A DNA stretch of 64,000 nucleotides, from NCBI RefSeq assembly GCF_030684035.1, contig NZ_JAUXPI010000002.1, positions 98,297-162,296 on the forward strand, written 5' to 3'. The position numbers were made by a program, and so were the translations under genes. Within the stretch, counting starts at the first letter, position 1. Every line of letters begins with the position of its first letter. Of the stretch, positions 29,195 through 38,796 are shown piece after piece. Under the pieces are notes generated by a model that searched no databases, was not told the origin of the DNA, and worked only from the letters and a program-made list of their open reading frames with translations. This DNA is from Phaeovulum sp. GTDB lineage: Bacteria > Pseudomonadota > Alphaproteobacteria > Rhodobacterales > Rhodobacteraceae.

Positions 29195-32100
29195 ATGACC
29201 CGCCTTTCCGCCCTGATGACGCATATCGAAAACGCCAGCCTCACCCCAGAGGCCCCCTTGCTCAAGGCGCTGGTGGCCGAGGCGGCACTTGATGCGCCTG
29301 CCCGGCAGCGCATCGTCGAGGAGGCGGCCGCACTGGTGCGCCAGATCCGCGCCGATGTGAAACCGGGGCTGATGGAGGTTTTCCTGGCCGAATACGGGCT
29401 TTCGACCGAAGAGGGCGTGGCGCTGATGTGCCTTGCCGAGGCGCTGCTGCGGGTGCCCGATGCCGACACCATGGACCGGCTGATCGAAGACAAGATCGCG
29501 CCTTCCGACTGGGGCAAGCACCTTGGCCGTTCCTCCTCCAGCCTCGTCAACGCCTCGACCTGGGGTCTTTTGCTGACCGGCAAGGTGCTGGAAGACAAGG
29601 AGCCGGGCGTGGTTGGCCACCTTCGCAATGCGGTGCGGCGCCTGGGCGAGCCGGTCATTCGCCTTGCCGTTGGCCGCGCGATGAAGGAGATGGGCCGCCA
29701 GTTCGTGCTTGGCGAAACCATCCGGGCCGCGATGAAGCGGGCCGAGGCGCGCGAGGCCGAGGGGTACAGCTTCAGCTACGACATGCTGGGCGAGGCGGCC
29801 CGCACCGGGCACGATGCGCAGCGCTACGCCGAAAGCTACGCGCGCGCGATTGCCGCCATTGCCAAGGGCTGCAAGAGCCGCGACGTGCGCACCAACCCCG
29901 GCATTTCGGTGAAACTCTCGGCGCTCCACCCCCGCTATGAAGTGGCGCAGGAAGCCCGCGTGATGGCGGAACTGGTGCCCGTTGTGCGCCGTCTGGCGCG
30001 GGCGGCGGCGAAGGCTGGCATGGGCTTCAACATCGACGCGGAAGAGGCCGACCGGCTGGCGCTTTCGCTGCTGGTGATCGAGGCGGTGCTGGCTGACCCG
30101 GATCTGAAGGGCTGGGACGGGTTCGGCGTGGTGGTGCAGGCGTATGGGCGGCGCGCCGGCCATGTGATCAATTGGCTCCACGCCACCGCCAAGCGGCTCG
30201 ACCGCCGCCTGATGGTGCGCCTGGTGAAGGGTGCCTATTGGGATGCCGAGGTAAAACGCGCGCAGGTTCTTGGCCTGCCCGATTTTCCGGTTTTCACCCG
30301 CAAGCTTGGCACCGATGCAAGCTACATCGCGCTCGCCCGCCGCCTTTTGGGCATGACCGACCGGCTTTACCCGCAATTTGCCACCCATAATGCGCACACC
30401 GTGGCAGCGGTGCTGGAAATGGCCGAAGGCCGCCCGTTCGAGTTTCAGCGCCTACACGGCATGGGGCAAAAGCTGCATGATATCGTGCTGAAGGGCCTTG
30501 GCGCGCACTGCCGGATCTATGCACCGGTGGGCGCGCACCGCGACCTTCTGGCCTACCTTGTGCGGCGCTTGCTGGAAAACGGCGCAAACTCAAGCTTCGT
30601 CAACCAGATCGTCAATGAGGAAGTGCCGCCCGAGGTGGTCGCCGCCTGCCCGCTGACCGCGCTTGAAGCGCTGGAAAGCCCGGTCAACCCGCGCCTGCCG
30701 AAAGCGCCCGCGCTATTTTCCGACCGCGCCAACAGTCGCGGTTTCGATCTGACCGAACCCGCCACGCTGGCTGCCATCGAGGCCGCGCGCGCGGCCGTGG
30801 GGCCTGCCCTAGCTGGCCCGATTCTCGCCGGTCCGGTCGCAGGCGACGCGCCGCTTGCAATCACCAATCCGGCCTCCGGCGCGAAGGTGGGCGAGGTGCG
30901 AAACGCCACCCCCGCCGACGTGGAATGCGCGCTTGCCGCCGCCCGGCCCTGGGCCGCCCCGGTGGCGGATCGCGCCAGGGTGCTTGCCCGTGCCGCCGAT
31001 CTTTTCGAGGCCGATTTCGGACCGATCTTTGCGCTCTTGGCGCGCGAGGCGGGCAAGACCTTGCCCGATGCGGTCAGCGAAACCCGCGAAGCTGCCGACT
31101 TTCTGCGCTATTACGCGGGCGAAGCGGCAACGCTCGACCGCCCCGCGCTGGGGGTTTTCAGCTGTATCTCCCCCTGGAATTTTCCGCTGGCCATATTCAT
31201 CGGGCAGATCGCGGCGGCGCTGGCTGCGGGCAATGCGGTGCTTGCCAAACCCGCCGAGCAAACACCGCTGATCGCCGCGCATGCGGTGCGCCTTTTGCAC
31301 CGCGCCGGGGTTCCGGCGAGCGCGTTGCAGCTCGTGCCCGGCGATGGCCCCACGGTGGGCCGCGCGCTGACCTCTGACCGCCGCGTTTCGGGTGTGGTCT
31401 TCACCGGCTCCACCGAAACCGCGCAGGCAATCCGCCGCGCCATGGCAGCAAATCTGGCCCCCGATGCGCCGTTCATTGCGGAAACTGGCGGCCTCAACGC
31501 GATGATCGTGGATTCGACCGCGCTGCCCGAACAGGCGGTGCGCGACATCATCGCCTCGGCCTTCCAGTCGGCAGGCCAGCGCTGCTCGGCGCTGCGCTGC
31601 GTCTATGTGCAGGAAGACATCGCCCCGGCGCTTACGGAAATGCTGTTCGGCGCGATGGACGAATTGCGGGTCGGCGACCCCTGGCATCTGGCAACCGACA
31701 TCGGCCCGGTGATCGACGCCGAGGCCGAGGCGAGCATTGGCGCGCATATTAGCCAGGCCGAGGCCGAGGAGCGGTTGTTGAAGGAGCTGGCGTGCCCCGA
31801 GGGCGGGCATTTCATTGCCCCGACGGTGATCCGGGTTCGCGGCATTGCCGATATGGGCCGCGAGATATTCGGCCCGGTGCTGCATCTGGCAACCTTCAGG
31901 GCCGAAGACCTGCCGCGCGTTCTGGCCGAAATCAACGCTACCGGCTATGGGCTGACCTTTGGCCTGCACAGCCGCATCGACAACCGCGTGCAGGAAGTGA
32001 CCGATGCGCTCGCCGTGGGCAACTTCTACGTCAACCGCAACCAGATCGGCGCGGTGGTGGGCTGCCAGCCGTTTGGCGGTGAGGGGCTTTCGGGCACCGG

Positions 32101-32635
32101 GCCAAAGGCGGGGGGGCCGTTTTACCTTCCCCGCTTCACCGCACCGCGGCACCCCCCGGTTCTGGCAGTTGCCGAACCCGCGCCCGCCAACCTTGAGGCG
32201 ATCGAGGCGGCGCTTGCCGCCTGCCCGCCCGCACGCCCGTTGCCAGACCGCGATCTGCCCGGCCCTACCGGCGAATCGAACCGGCTTTCGCTGCATGCGC
32301 GTGCGCCGCTCCTGTGCCTCGGGCCCGGCGCGGTTGCCGCGGCGGCGCAGGCAGAGGCTGTGCGCGCGCTCGGCGGGCGGGCGATCGAGGCAGGTGCGCC
32401 GCTTGCGCCCGAGGCGCTCAGCACCCTCGCGGGGTTTTCCGCCGCGCTCTGGTGGGGCGATGCGGTCACCGGCCGCGCCTATGCGCGGGCGCTGGCAGCC
32501 CGCCCCGGCCCGATCCTGCCGCTTATCGGCGCGATGCCAGACCTTGCCCATGTTGCGCATGAGCGGGTGATCTGCATCGACACCACCGCATCGGGCGGCA
32601 ATGCGGCGCTTCTGGCTGGTGCCGCCACTGCTTGA
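29195..32635 (+). CDS. putA: PutA, bifunctional proline dehydrogenase / P5C dehydrogenase
   Basis: An 1146-residue enzyme oxidising proline to glutamate. The FAD-dependent proline dehydrogenase barrel covers about residues 150-440 (NPGISVKLSALHPRYE, VRLVKGAYWDAE, ATHNAHT, YAPVGAHRDLLAYLVRRLLENGANSSF). The aldehyde dehydrogenase part follows with AETGGLNAMIVD (about 764) and catalytic Cys in SAGQRCSALR (about 796). The C-terminal 120 residues are a conserved extra domain. There is no N-terminal DNA-binding domain as in E. coli PutA, fitting the separate regulator next door. GGGAG precedes the ATG. Confidence 0.97.
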   Translation: MTRLSALMTHIENASLTPEAPLLKALVAEAALDAPARQRIVEEAAALVRQIRADVKPGLMEVFLAEYGLSTEEGVALMCLAEALLRVPDADTMDRLIEDKIAPSDWGKHLGRSSSSLVNASTWGLLLTGKVLEDKEPGVVGHLRNAVRRLGEPVIRLAVGRAMKEMGRQFVLGETIRAAMKRAEAREAEGYSFSYDMLGEAARTGHDAQRYAESYARAIAAIAKGCKSRDVRTNPGISVKLSALHPRYEVAQEARVMAELVPVVRRLARAAAKAGMGFNIDAEEADRLALSLLVIEAVLADPDLKGWDGFGVVVQAYGRRAGHVINWLHATAKRLDRRLMVRLVKGAYWDAEVKRAQVLGLPDFPVFTRKLGTDASYIALARRLLGMTDRLYPQFATHNAHTVAAVLEMAEGRPFEFQRLHGMGQKLHDIVLKGLGAHCRIYAPVGAHRDLLAYLVRRLLENGANSSFVNQIVNEEVPPEVVAACPLTALEALESPVNPRLPKAPALFSDRANSRGFDLTEPATLAAIEAARAAVGPALAGPILAGPVAGDAPLAITNPASGAKVGEVRNATPADVECALAAARPWAAPVADRARVLARAADLFEADFGPIFALLAREAGKTLPDAVSETREAADFLRYYAGEAATLDRPALGVFSCISPWNFPLAIFIGQIAAALAAGNAVLAKPAEQTPLIAAHAVRLLHRAGVPASALQLVPGDGPTVGRALTSDRRVSGVVFTGSTETAQAIRRAMAANLAPDAPFIAETGGLNAMIVDSTALPEQAVRDIIASAFQSAGQRCSALRCVYVQEDIAPALTEMLFGAMDELRVGDPWHLATDIGPVIDAEAEASIGAHISQAEAEERLLKELACPEGGHFIAPTVIRVRGIADMGREIFGPVLHLATFRAEDLPRVLAEINATGYGLTFGLHSRIDNRVQEVTDALAVGNFYVNRNQIGAVVGCQPFGGEGLSGTGPKAGGPFYLPRFTAPRHPPVLAVAEPAPANLEAIEAALAACPPARPLPDRDLPGPTGESNRLSLHARAPLLCLGPGAVAAAAQAEAVRALGGRAIEAGAPLAPEALSTLAGFSAALWWGDAVTGRAYARALAARPGPILPLIGAMPDLAHVAHERVICIDTTASGGNAALLAGAATA

Positions 32636-32644
32636 GCGCCGGGT

Positions 32645-33733
32645 TCAGCCGAGCCCGGTCATCAAGAGCGAGCCATCCATCATCGGAAATGCCACCCGAC
32701 CCGCGCCGAGCGGCAGCACCGCATGCCGCGTGGCACCCGGAACCTTGCCGACCACCCCAAGGCTGCCATCGGCAAGATCGAGCAGGCGCAGCGTATCGCG
32801 CATGTCGAGGGTGAAAAGCTGGCCCTCTGCGCTGGTCAGTTCCGCCAGTACCGAGGCCCAATCATCGCCTCCGGCGCGGTAGTCGGTGGTCTGGTATTGC
32901 CAGCGCGGCAGGCCATTGCCGATGTCGATGGCAAAGATCCGCCCGGTTGGCGACCAGAGGCACGCCAGATCGCCCGCAACATGATGCGAATTGATGAAAT
33001 TGCCGGCAATGAATTCCCAGCGGATCGTGCCATTCTCTGGTGAGATCGCGAAAAGCTGTTCCTTGTAGCTTCCGGCCACCAGCACACCCGCGCCAAAGTG
33101 GATCTGGCGCAGGTATTGCCAGCGGGCGCGCCCGTCGATCTGCCAGCGCAGCGCGCCATCGGCCAGCGACAGCGCATAAAGCCGCCCGTCCCCGGGCCCG
33201 GCAAAAACCGCGTCCCCCGCAACAGCGGGCGCATAGGCCGCGATGGTATCGGGCACCCCGGCAAAGCGCCAAAGCTCCGCCCCCGTCGCCAGATCGAGCG
33301 CCACGATCTCGTGCCCGTCGCCAAAGACCGCGCGCCCTGCGGCCAGCACCGGCACCCCGGTCTGGATACGGGCGGTGTAGCGCCAGCGTTCTGTTCCGGT
33401 ATCGGGGTCGAAACAGACGTAACCCTGCCGCCCGCCAATCAGCATTGCGCCCTCGGCAAGCCGCGGGCGAAACGCCGCCGGGCCGCCCAGACCATGCGGG
33501 CGCAGCCAGACAGGCACCTGCGCCGCAGGGTCAAACTGCCCGCCCGTGTCGCTGCCGCAAAAGAAAAGCCTGCCCGCGTCAAACGTGGGCGGGCTGAGAA
33601 CGGCGTTCCCGGTTTGCCAGCGCGCGAGTTCGGGCAAAAACGGCGCGGGCCGTTCGGCCCGCGCGCGCCCCGGCATAGCCAGGAAAGTTGCCCCGATCCC
33701 CGCCAGAAGCTGGCGGCGGTTCGTCAGTTGCAT
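32645..33733 (-). CDS. PQQ-like beta-propeller protein with Tat-type signal
   Basis: A 362-residue exported protein. The N terminus has NRRQLLAG, a twin-arginine type signal, then a hydrophobic stretch and AxA cleavage region near residue 26. The remainder is built of WRY/WRF blades such as [12 protein letters not shown] and [10 protein letters not shown], as in PQQ-binding dehydrogenases and BamB-type propellers. Catalytic residues of PQQ alcohol dehydrogenases are not evident, so a structural or electron-transfer role is possible. It overlaps the diheme cytochrome gene by 10 bases and is therefore its likely partner. Confidence 0.8.
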   Translation of the reverse strand: MQLTNRRQLLAGIGATFLAMPGRARAERPAPFLPELARWQTGNAVLSPPTFDAGRLFFCGSDTGGQFDPAAQVPVWLRPHGLGGPAAFRPRLAEGAMLIGGRQGYVCFDPDTGTERWRYTARIQTGVPVLAAGRAVFGDGHEIVALDLATGAELWRFAGVPDTIAAYAPAVAGDAVFAGPGDGRLYALSLADGALRWQIDGRARWQYLRQIHFGAGVLVAGSYKEQLFAISPENGTIRWEFIAGNFINSHHVAGDLACLWSPTGRIFAIDIGNGLPRWQYQTTDYRAGGDDWASVLAELTSAEGQLFTLDMRDTLRLLDLADGSLGVVGKVPGATRHAVLPLGAGRVAFPMMDGSLLMTGLG

Positions 33734-34578
33734 AGCGCCCCCTGCTTGACCCAGGCAAACATGATCTGGGTGTTCGCATGGTCGCGGTTCTCAAACGGGC
33801 TGATCCCCGGAGGCATGCGGTTTTCCGCCAGGTGTTGCCAGACACCGCTGCGCTCGGGTTCGCCGGGGATGATAACCTTGGTGGCGTTGTCGACGCCCTT
33901 GGCGATCGAGTCCGCGCCAAGCATGATGCCCTCGTAGCTGCTCATATCGAGCTCGTGGAAGCTCGGGGGTTCCTGGTTCGACATGTGGCAGTCGGTGCAG
34001 GCCGGGGTGTCCGGCGCAAACGCGCTTTCGGTGGTGAACAGCGGCAGCACGTTATCGGTGAAGTTCTTGTCGTTCGGCGCACCGCTGCGAATCCACGCCT
34101 CGACGGCGAGGATGGCGGGCGAGTCGGTCGGCACGTTGAACTCCACCCCCAGCGGCATCCGGTTGTTGCGCAACCGCCGACCGAGGATTTCGCGCTTCGG
34201 GTCTTGGCCCACAACAAAGATCGGTCGCGCCGGTGCCTCGGTGGAACCGAGCCGAATCCCCTCGCAGGTGGAAAGGTCAAGCCCGCGATAGCTTTCCGCG
34301 GGGTCATTGCTCGAATGGCAGACAACGCAGGCCGGACCCGGCCCGAAGGCGTTCGGCACATGCATCAGCGTGTCGATGTAGCTGTAGGGAATCGGTATGT
34401 TCCGCTTCAGGATCAACTCGTTCACCGCAGCGTCATCGCCCTCGATGCTGATCTTGCCAGCGGCAATATCGGCCGAAAGCTGCTGCGACAATGATTGTCC
34501 CTGGGCCAGCGCCGACCCACCCACAAGCCCCGTCATCGCAGCGCCCAGCACAAGCGCCACCCCAATTCCTGGTTTCAT
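33724..34578 (-). CDS. Periplasmic diheme cytochrome c
   Basis: A 284-residue secreted protein with signal peptide (residues 1-26, ending ALAQ) and two CxxCH heme sites, CVVCH (84-88) and CTDCH (194-198). Each half also carries an NRMPxG segment (NRMPLG about 139, NRMPPG near the C terminus) that could supply the axial Met, so the protein looks like an internal duplication. It should carry electrons in the periplasm, perhaps for the propeller protein encoded immediately downstream. The ATG at 34578 follows GAGGGAAGAGTG. Confidence 0.87.
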   Translation of the reverse strand: MKPGIGVALVLGAAMTGLVGGSALAQGQSLSQQLSADIAAGKISIEGDDAAVNELILKRNIPIPYSYIDTLMHVPNAFGPGPACVVCHSSNDPAESYRGLDLSTCEGIRLGSTEAPARPIFVVGQDPKREILGRRLRNNRMPLGVEFNVPTDSPAILAVEAWIRSGAPNDKNFTDNVLPLFTTESAFAPDTPACTDCHMSNQEPPSFHELDMSSYEGIMLGADSIAKGVDNATKVIIPGEPERSGVWQHLAENRMPPGISPFENRDHANTQIMFAWVKQGALCN

Positions 34579-35076
34579 CACTCTTCCCTCCCGTTCAGTT
34601 ACATGCGCGGTCCTGCCGCCCGGATTGCTCCCGTCACAGGATCGTGAACACCGCGCGCCGCTGTCAAGGGGACCAAACACGCTAAACGAAATGCATATTT
34701 TATCGCGAACATGTTGTTTTATAATGATAATTACTCTACTTGTATTTCTCCCTCCGTTGCTGCCTACGCACGAATTCACGTATTTGATAGTGAGGCGTTG
34801 GCGCGCCGAATACTGGTAATACTTTGATAACAAATGGCTTTATATCGCGCCCGACCGCCAACCTCCGCGTTGCTGCGGCGCGGCATTCCAAGCGCCGTGG
34901 CGCTCTAAAATCGGCATAAACGAAAGTGCAATATCGGGGTTATGCCGTCATCTCGGTTTGGATTCCTTCACGAGTGACGGCTCCCTTCCGTTGCGGGCCA
35001 GGGTCGCGCGGGCGCAGCCGGTGCCTTGCTCCGCAACATCTTGACGCCACCCAGTGCTTCGGAAAGGCTCGTGCCC
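34579..35076. other. AT-rich intergenic region upstream of cytochrome gene
   Basis: This 498-bp stretch separates the divergent cytochrome and rhomboid genes. From about 34684 to 34925 the base composition is visibly more AT-rich than anywhere else in the window, with a TATAAT at 34720-34725 on the plus strand. No gene is convincing here. It may hold the cytochrome promoter region, or be foreign DNA left by an old insertion. Confidence 0.5.
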
Positions 35077-35808
35077 ATGTTTCCGCTTCGCGACCACAAC
35101 CCATCGCACCGCACCGCCTTCGTCACCTGGGCGTTGATCGCCGCCAATCTGGGGGTGTTCGCGGCGACGTATCCGTGGGATGGCGAGTTTGGCGCGGCAT
35201 GGCAGCGGCTTGCGCTCTATCCCGGCGCGGTGACACATGGGCAGTTGCTCGGCGGCCTCGTCAGCCACATGTTCTTGCACGCGGGGGTCGCGCATTTGCT
35301 CGGCAACATGCTTTTCCTATGGATCTTCGGCGATAATCTGGAAGAGGCGCTGGGGCATTTCGGCTTTGCGCTGCTCTACCTCGCGGCCGGTCTTGCCGCC
35401 GCTTTCGCGCAGATCGCCGCTGACCCATCGAGCCTTGTGCCAATGGTAGGTGCCTCGGGTGCCATTGCCGGGGTCATGGGGGGGTATCTTCTGCTTTTCC
35501 CCCGGGCGCGGGTCGATGTGCTGTTTGTCTTCGTGGTATTCTTCAAGGTCCTTCCGATTCCGGCGTGGCTGGTTCTCGGGGTCTGGTTCGCCTTGCAATT
35601 GTGGAGCGGTGCCGTAGCGGATGTGGCGGGCGGTGGTGTTGCCTATTGGGCGCATGCCGGCGGCTTTGCGACCGGGCTTGCGCTCACGCTTCCTGCCTGG
35701 CTGCGGCGCGGAGGAGCGGGCTTCTGGGCACGCAGCGGCGGCCACCCCGAGCATGCAGCCAACCGCTACCCGACCCGCATTCCGCTGGTCCCGCGCAGGC
35801 GTCGCTGA
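35077..35808 (+). CDS. Rhomboid family intramembrane serine protease
   Basis: A 243-residue membrane protease with six to seven helices. The Ser nucleophile is in GASGAIAGVMG (about residue 126) and the catalytic His in YWAHAGGFATG (about residue 192). The HLLGNMLFLWIFG segment with its His and Asn is typical. It cuts substrates inside the membrane. A GTG at 35071 in the same frame is an alternative start, as GGAAAGG precedes both. The stop overlaps the next gene (TGATG). Confidence 0.92.
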   Translation: MFPLRDHNPSHRTAFVTWALIAANLGVFAATYPWDGEFGAAWQRLALYPGAVTHGQLLGGLVSHMFLHAGVAHLLGNMLFLWIFGDNLEEALGHFGFALLYLAAGLAAAFAQIAADPSSLVPMVGASGAIAGVMGGYLLLFPRARVDVLFVFVVFFKVLPIPAWLVLGVWFALQLWSGAVADVAGGGVAYWAHAGGFATGLALTLPAWLRRGGAGFWARSGGHPEHAANRYPTRIPLVPRRRR

Positions 35809-36191
35809 TGTTGCCCGAAATCCGCTCCCCGCACCGGCTGACCTGCCACTGCGGCGCTGTCGAAATGCTGGTGACGCTTTCGGCAGGCCTGGCCACCGCC
35901 CGGCGCTGCGATTGCTCGTTCTGCCGCAGGCGCGGCGCAGTTGCGGTATCGGCCCCGCTTGGCGGGGTCAGCATCGTCAAGGGGGCCGAAATGCTGACGC
36001 TATATCAGTTCGGCACCGGCACCGCGAAGCACTGGTTCTGCAAGGTCTGCGGCATCTACACCCATCACCAGCGCCGATCGAACCCGAATGAGTATGGGGT
36101 AAACGCCGCCTGCCTTGAAGGCGTGAACCCGCGCGACCTCGACCCGGTGCCATGGTTCGATGGCGTCCATCACCCGGCAGACCGGCTCTGA
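35808..36191 (+). CDS. GFA family (CENP-V/GFA) zinc-binding protein
   Basis: A 127-residue cytoplasmic protein of the glutathione-dependent formaldehyde-activating family. Zinc ligands are arranged as usual: CHCGAVEM near residue 14, CDCSFCRRRGAV near 34, and FCKVCGIYTHHQ near 77. The reaction is unproven for most members, so the GFA name should be taken as a fold label. Translation is coupled to the rhomboid gene by a one-base stop/start overlap. Confidence 0.9.
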   Translation: MLPEIRSPHRLTCHCGAVEMLVTLSAGLATARRCDCSFCRRRGAVAVSAPLGGVSIVKGAEMLTLYQFGTGTAKHWFCKVCGIYTHHQRRSNPNEYGVNAACLEGVNPRDLDPVPWFDGVHHPADRL

Positions 36192-36292
36192 ATGCGGGAT
36201 TCTTTTTTGCTGAAATGCTGCGGGGGGGGTGAGGGGCCGCACGGCCCGAAGGGGGCGGCACGCTCTTGCGCGGCCGCGCCCGGTCACCCGCC

Positions 36293-37084
36293 TCAGGCAG
36301 GTTCGCGCAGCAGGCCGCTGAATTGCTCGTAAAGCCCGGCGTTGCCCGCGATCACCGAGCCGCTTTCGAACATCTCGCGGCCTTCGCGCACCGGGCCGAC
36401 AAAGCCGCCTGCCTCTTTCACCAGAATGAGGCCCGCCGCGATGTCCCAGGCGTTGATGCCGCGCTCCCAGTAGCCGTCGTAGCGCCCCGCCGCAACATAG
36501 GCGAGGTCGAGCGCCGCCGAGCCCCAGCGCCGCACGCCGGCGCAAGTGGGCATCAGCCGGGCAAGGTCTTGCAAGGTTGCGGGCAGCGTCGGGCGGCCGC
36601 CAAAGGGCACACCGGTAGCGAAGATCGCCTCGATCATCACGCGCCGCCCGGAAACCCGCATCCGGGTCTCGTTCATGAAGGCTCCGAGGCCCTTTTCGGC
36701 ATAGAAAAGCTCGTCCTTGGCGGCATCGAATACCACCCCGGCAACAATCTCGCCCTTGTGTTCAAGCGCAATTGACACCGCCCAATGCGGCAGGCCGTGC
36801 AGAAAGTTGGTGGTGCCGTCCAGCGGATCGACGATCCAGCGCCTTGTCGGGTCTTCGCCCGCTTCCTCGCCGGTTTCCTCGCCCAGCCAGCCATAGGCGG
36901 GGCGCGCGCTGCGCAGTTCTTCCTTGATGATCCGTTCGGCCTCGCGGTCGGCCTTGCTGACGAAATCGCCCGGCCCCTTGGAAGAAACCTGCAGGTTCTC
37001 CACCTCGCGAAAATCCTTGACCAGGCCGCGACCGGCCTTGCGGGCCGCCTTGATCATCAGGTTGAGATTGGCGCTGCCATGCAT
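36293..37084 (-). CDS. suhB: Inositol monophosphatase family protein (SuhB-like)
   Basis: A 263-residue Mg-dependent phosphatase. It has GEETGEEAGE and DPLDGTTNFLHGLPHWAVSIAL (metal-binding Asp residues), and WDIAAGLILVKEAGG with the third metal site. SuhB acts on inositol monophosphate and also binds RNA polymerase in rRNA antitermination in enterobacteria. Start at 37084 follows AGGAGCC. It converges with the GFA gene; the gap between them holds a diverged copy of the dispersed repeat. Confidence 0.92.
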   Translation of the reverse strand: MHGSANLNLMIKAARKAGRGLVKDFREVENLQVSSKGPGDFVSKADREAERIIKEELRSARPAYGWLGEETGEEAGEDPTRRWIVDPLDGTTNFLHGLPHWAVSIALEHKGEIVAGVVFDAAKDELFYAEKGLGAFMNETRMRVSGRRVMIEAIFATGVPFGGRPTLPATLQDLARLMPTCAGVRRWGSAALDLAYVAAGRYDGYWERGINAWDIAAGLILVKEAGGFVGPVREGREMFESGSVIAGNAGLYEQFSGLLREPA

Positions 37085-37150
37085 CGGGGGCTCCTGTTCG
37101 TCAGGCGCTGGCTATACGCGGGTGTCGCGCGGATGCCAAGGGGATTGGGC

Positions 37151-37208
37151 AAGGGCGGGGGGCCTTCTGCCCCCCGCGCCCCCCGAGGGTATTTTGGCGC
37201 AGAAGACG
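37151..37208 (+). repeat. Dispersed hairpin plus GGTATTT element, copy C
   Basis: CGGGGGG pairs with CCCCCCG around CCTTCTG, then CCCCCCGAGGGTATTTTGG and a GCAGAAGAC tail follow. It lies between suhB and the YdeI-type gene and shares 14 or more tail bases with copy B. Confidence 0.65.
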
Positions 37209-37217
37209 CAGCGTGAG

Positions 37218-37799
37218 TCACGGTTTTTTCGGATAGGGCAGCACCCCCGCCGCCAGATCGTCGATGAACCGCGCGATCTTGCGGGCGCGGGCCAACGGGG
37301 TCTTCGTTGTCTGGATGCGGTAGAGCACGGCGTAGCGATTGACGCTGTCGAGTGTGGCAAAGACCGCCGCCGCGTCGGGCACATTGGCAAGCGCGGCGGC
37401 AAGGTCATCGGGCACCTCGGCGCGACTTTGCGGCGCATAGGCGGCGGCCCAGCGGCCATCGGCACGGGCGCGGTCGATTTCGGCCTGTCCGCGCGGGCGT
37501 ATCTGCCCCGCGGCGATCAGCGCCTCGGCGCGCGTTCGGTTGATCTCGGACCATTTCGAGGCGGCGCGGCGCGGCGTGAACCGGATCAGCCAATGGCTCT
37601 GGTCAAAGGGCTTCAACTGGCCGTCGATCCAGCCCCAGCACAAGGCCACATCGATTGCATCCTGCTTGGCGAGGCTTGCAACCGCTGCACCCTTCTTGGC
37701 CAGCTTCAGCCATAGCCCGGGTGCCTCGGGCTGCGCCGCGATCCAGGCGGCAAAACCTTCGGCATCGGCAAACCCCAGCACGGGCAGTTCGACCGCCAT
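37218..37799 (-). CDS. YdeI/OmpD-associated family protein
   Basis: A 193-residue cytoplasmic protein of the YdeI (OmdA) family. CWGWIDGQLKPFDQSHWLIRFTPRR followed by SKWSEINRTRAEALIAAG is the conserved core, and the C-terminal part (DDLAAALANVPDA with YPKKP at the end) is also typical. Members are named for bacteriocin protection or OmpD association but have no defined biochemistry. The ATG at 37799 is the first with a suitable AAGGGTCTGAA upstream. It lies 1 bp after the metR stop and may share its transcript. Confidence 0.88.
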   Translation of the reverse strand: MAVELPVLGFADAEGFAAWIAAQPEAPGLWLKLAKKGAAVASLAKQDAIDVALCWGWIDGQLKPFDQSHWLIRFTPRRAASKWSEINRTRAEALIAAGQIRPRGQAEIDRARADGRWAAAYAPQSRAEVPDDLAAALANVPDAAAVFATLDSVNRYAVLYRIQTTKTPLARARKIARFIDDLAAGVLPYPKKP

Positions 37800-37800
37800 T

Positions 37801-38706
37801 TCAGACCCTTTGCAACTTGACCGGTTCGCTGCGCCCAAGTCGCAGAAAATGCGCCATGAAAGGTTCGGTCGCATCCTCGCTCCGGGTGGCGGCGTAGAGG
37901 CGCTTGGTCAGGCCTTTCGCGGTGATTGGCCGGGTGATGTAGTCGGGTCGGTATCTGACCTCGCGCAGCACCCAATCGGGCAGCACCGCAACCCCGCGCC
38001 CGGAGGCCACAAGCATGAGGATGACGGCGGTCAGTTCCACCTGCCGGATGGCGCGCGGTTCTACCCGCGCGGCGCTAAGCAGTTCGGTGAAAATATCAAG
38101 TCGCCCGCGCTCCACCGGGTAAGTCAGCAGCACCTGATCGGCAAAATCCTCGGCCTCGATGAAGGGCTTTGCGGCGAGCGGGCTGGAGGCGGCGGCGACG
38201 AACATTGGCGCATAGTCAAAAAGCGGGTTGAAGCTGACGCCCTCAAGCTTTTCCGGGTCGGAGGAGATCACCAGATCGACCTCTTGCCGAATGAGCGCGG
38301 GCATCGCGCCGAAAGCGAGGCCGGGGCGGATATCCACATCCACCTCGGGCCAGGCGCGGCGGAACTGCTCGAGCACCCCAAACAGCCAGTCAAAACAGGC
38401 GTGACATTCGATGGCAATATGCAGCCGCCCGGCGCGGCCCTGGCGCAGCGCGCCAAATTCCTCGGCCACCGCCTCCACCTCGGGCAGCACCCGCTCGGCC
38501 AGCCGCAACAGCCGCATTCCCGCGGCTGACAGTCGCATGGGCCGCGCGGCGCGCACGAACAATTCGACCCCGGCCTGATCCTCCAACCCCTTGATCTGAT
38601 GGCTGAGTGCCGACTGGGTGATGTGCAGCACCTCGGCGGCACGCGCCAGCCCGCCCTCGGCATGAATGGCGCGGATCGTGCGCAGGTGGCGCAGTTCGAG
38701 GTGCAT
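37801..38706 (-). CDS. metR: MetR-type LysR family regulator
   Basis: A 301-residue LysR regulator: winged helix HLELRHLRTIRAIHAEG followed by LARAAEVLHITQSALSHQIKGLE at about residues 2-45, then two periplasmic-binding-like subdomains. It is divergent from metF over 90 bp. ALSHQIKGLE and a closely spaced dyad between the genes match MetR, which binds homocysteine and controls methionine genes. An even longer overlapping frame continues upstream, but the LysR fold begins at this ATG. Confidence 0.9.
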   Translation of the reverse strand: MHLELRHLRTIRAIHAEGGLARAAEVLHITQSALSHQIKGLEDQAGVELFVRAARPMRLSAAGMRLLRLAERVLPEVEAVAEEFGALRQGRAGRLHIAIECHACFDWLFGVLEQFRRAWPEVDVDIRPGLAFGAMPALIRQEVDLVISSDPEKLEGVSFNPLFDYAPMFVAAASSPLAAKPFIEAEDFADQVLLTYPVERGRLDIFTELLSAARVEPRAIRQVELTAVILMLVASGRGVAVLPDWVLREVRYRPDYITRPITAKGLTKRLYAATRSEDATEPFMAHFLRLGRSEPVKLQRV

Positions 38707-38718
38707 TATGTGGTCACC

Positions 38719-38744
38719 CTCATGTTGTTCTTGAACACTATGAG
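38719..38744. promoter_or_regulatory. MetR operator dyad between metR and metF
   Basis: A 26-bp dyad reads CTCAT-N2-TGTTC-N2-GAACA-N2-ATGAG, with all 20 arm bases paired. It is centred in the 90-bp divergent gap, where a LysR regulator would both autoregulate and activate metF. Confidence 0.75.
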
Positions 38745-38796
38745 TTTGTCTCACATCTCCGTCTGTGCGACAAGAGCGCAACCGAAGGATAGCCCG

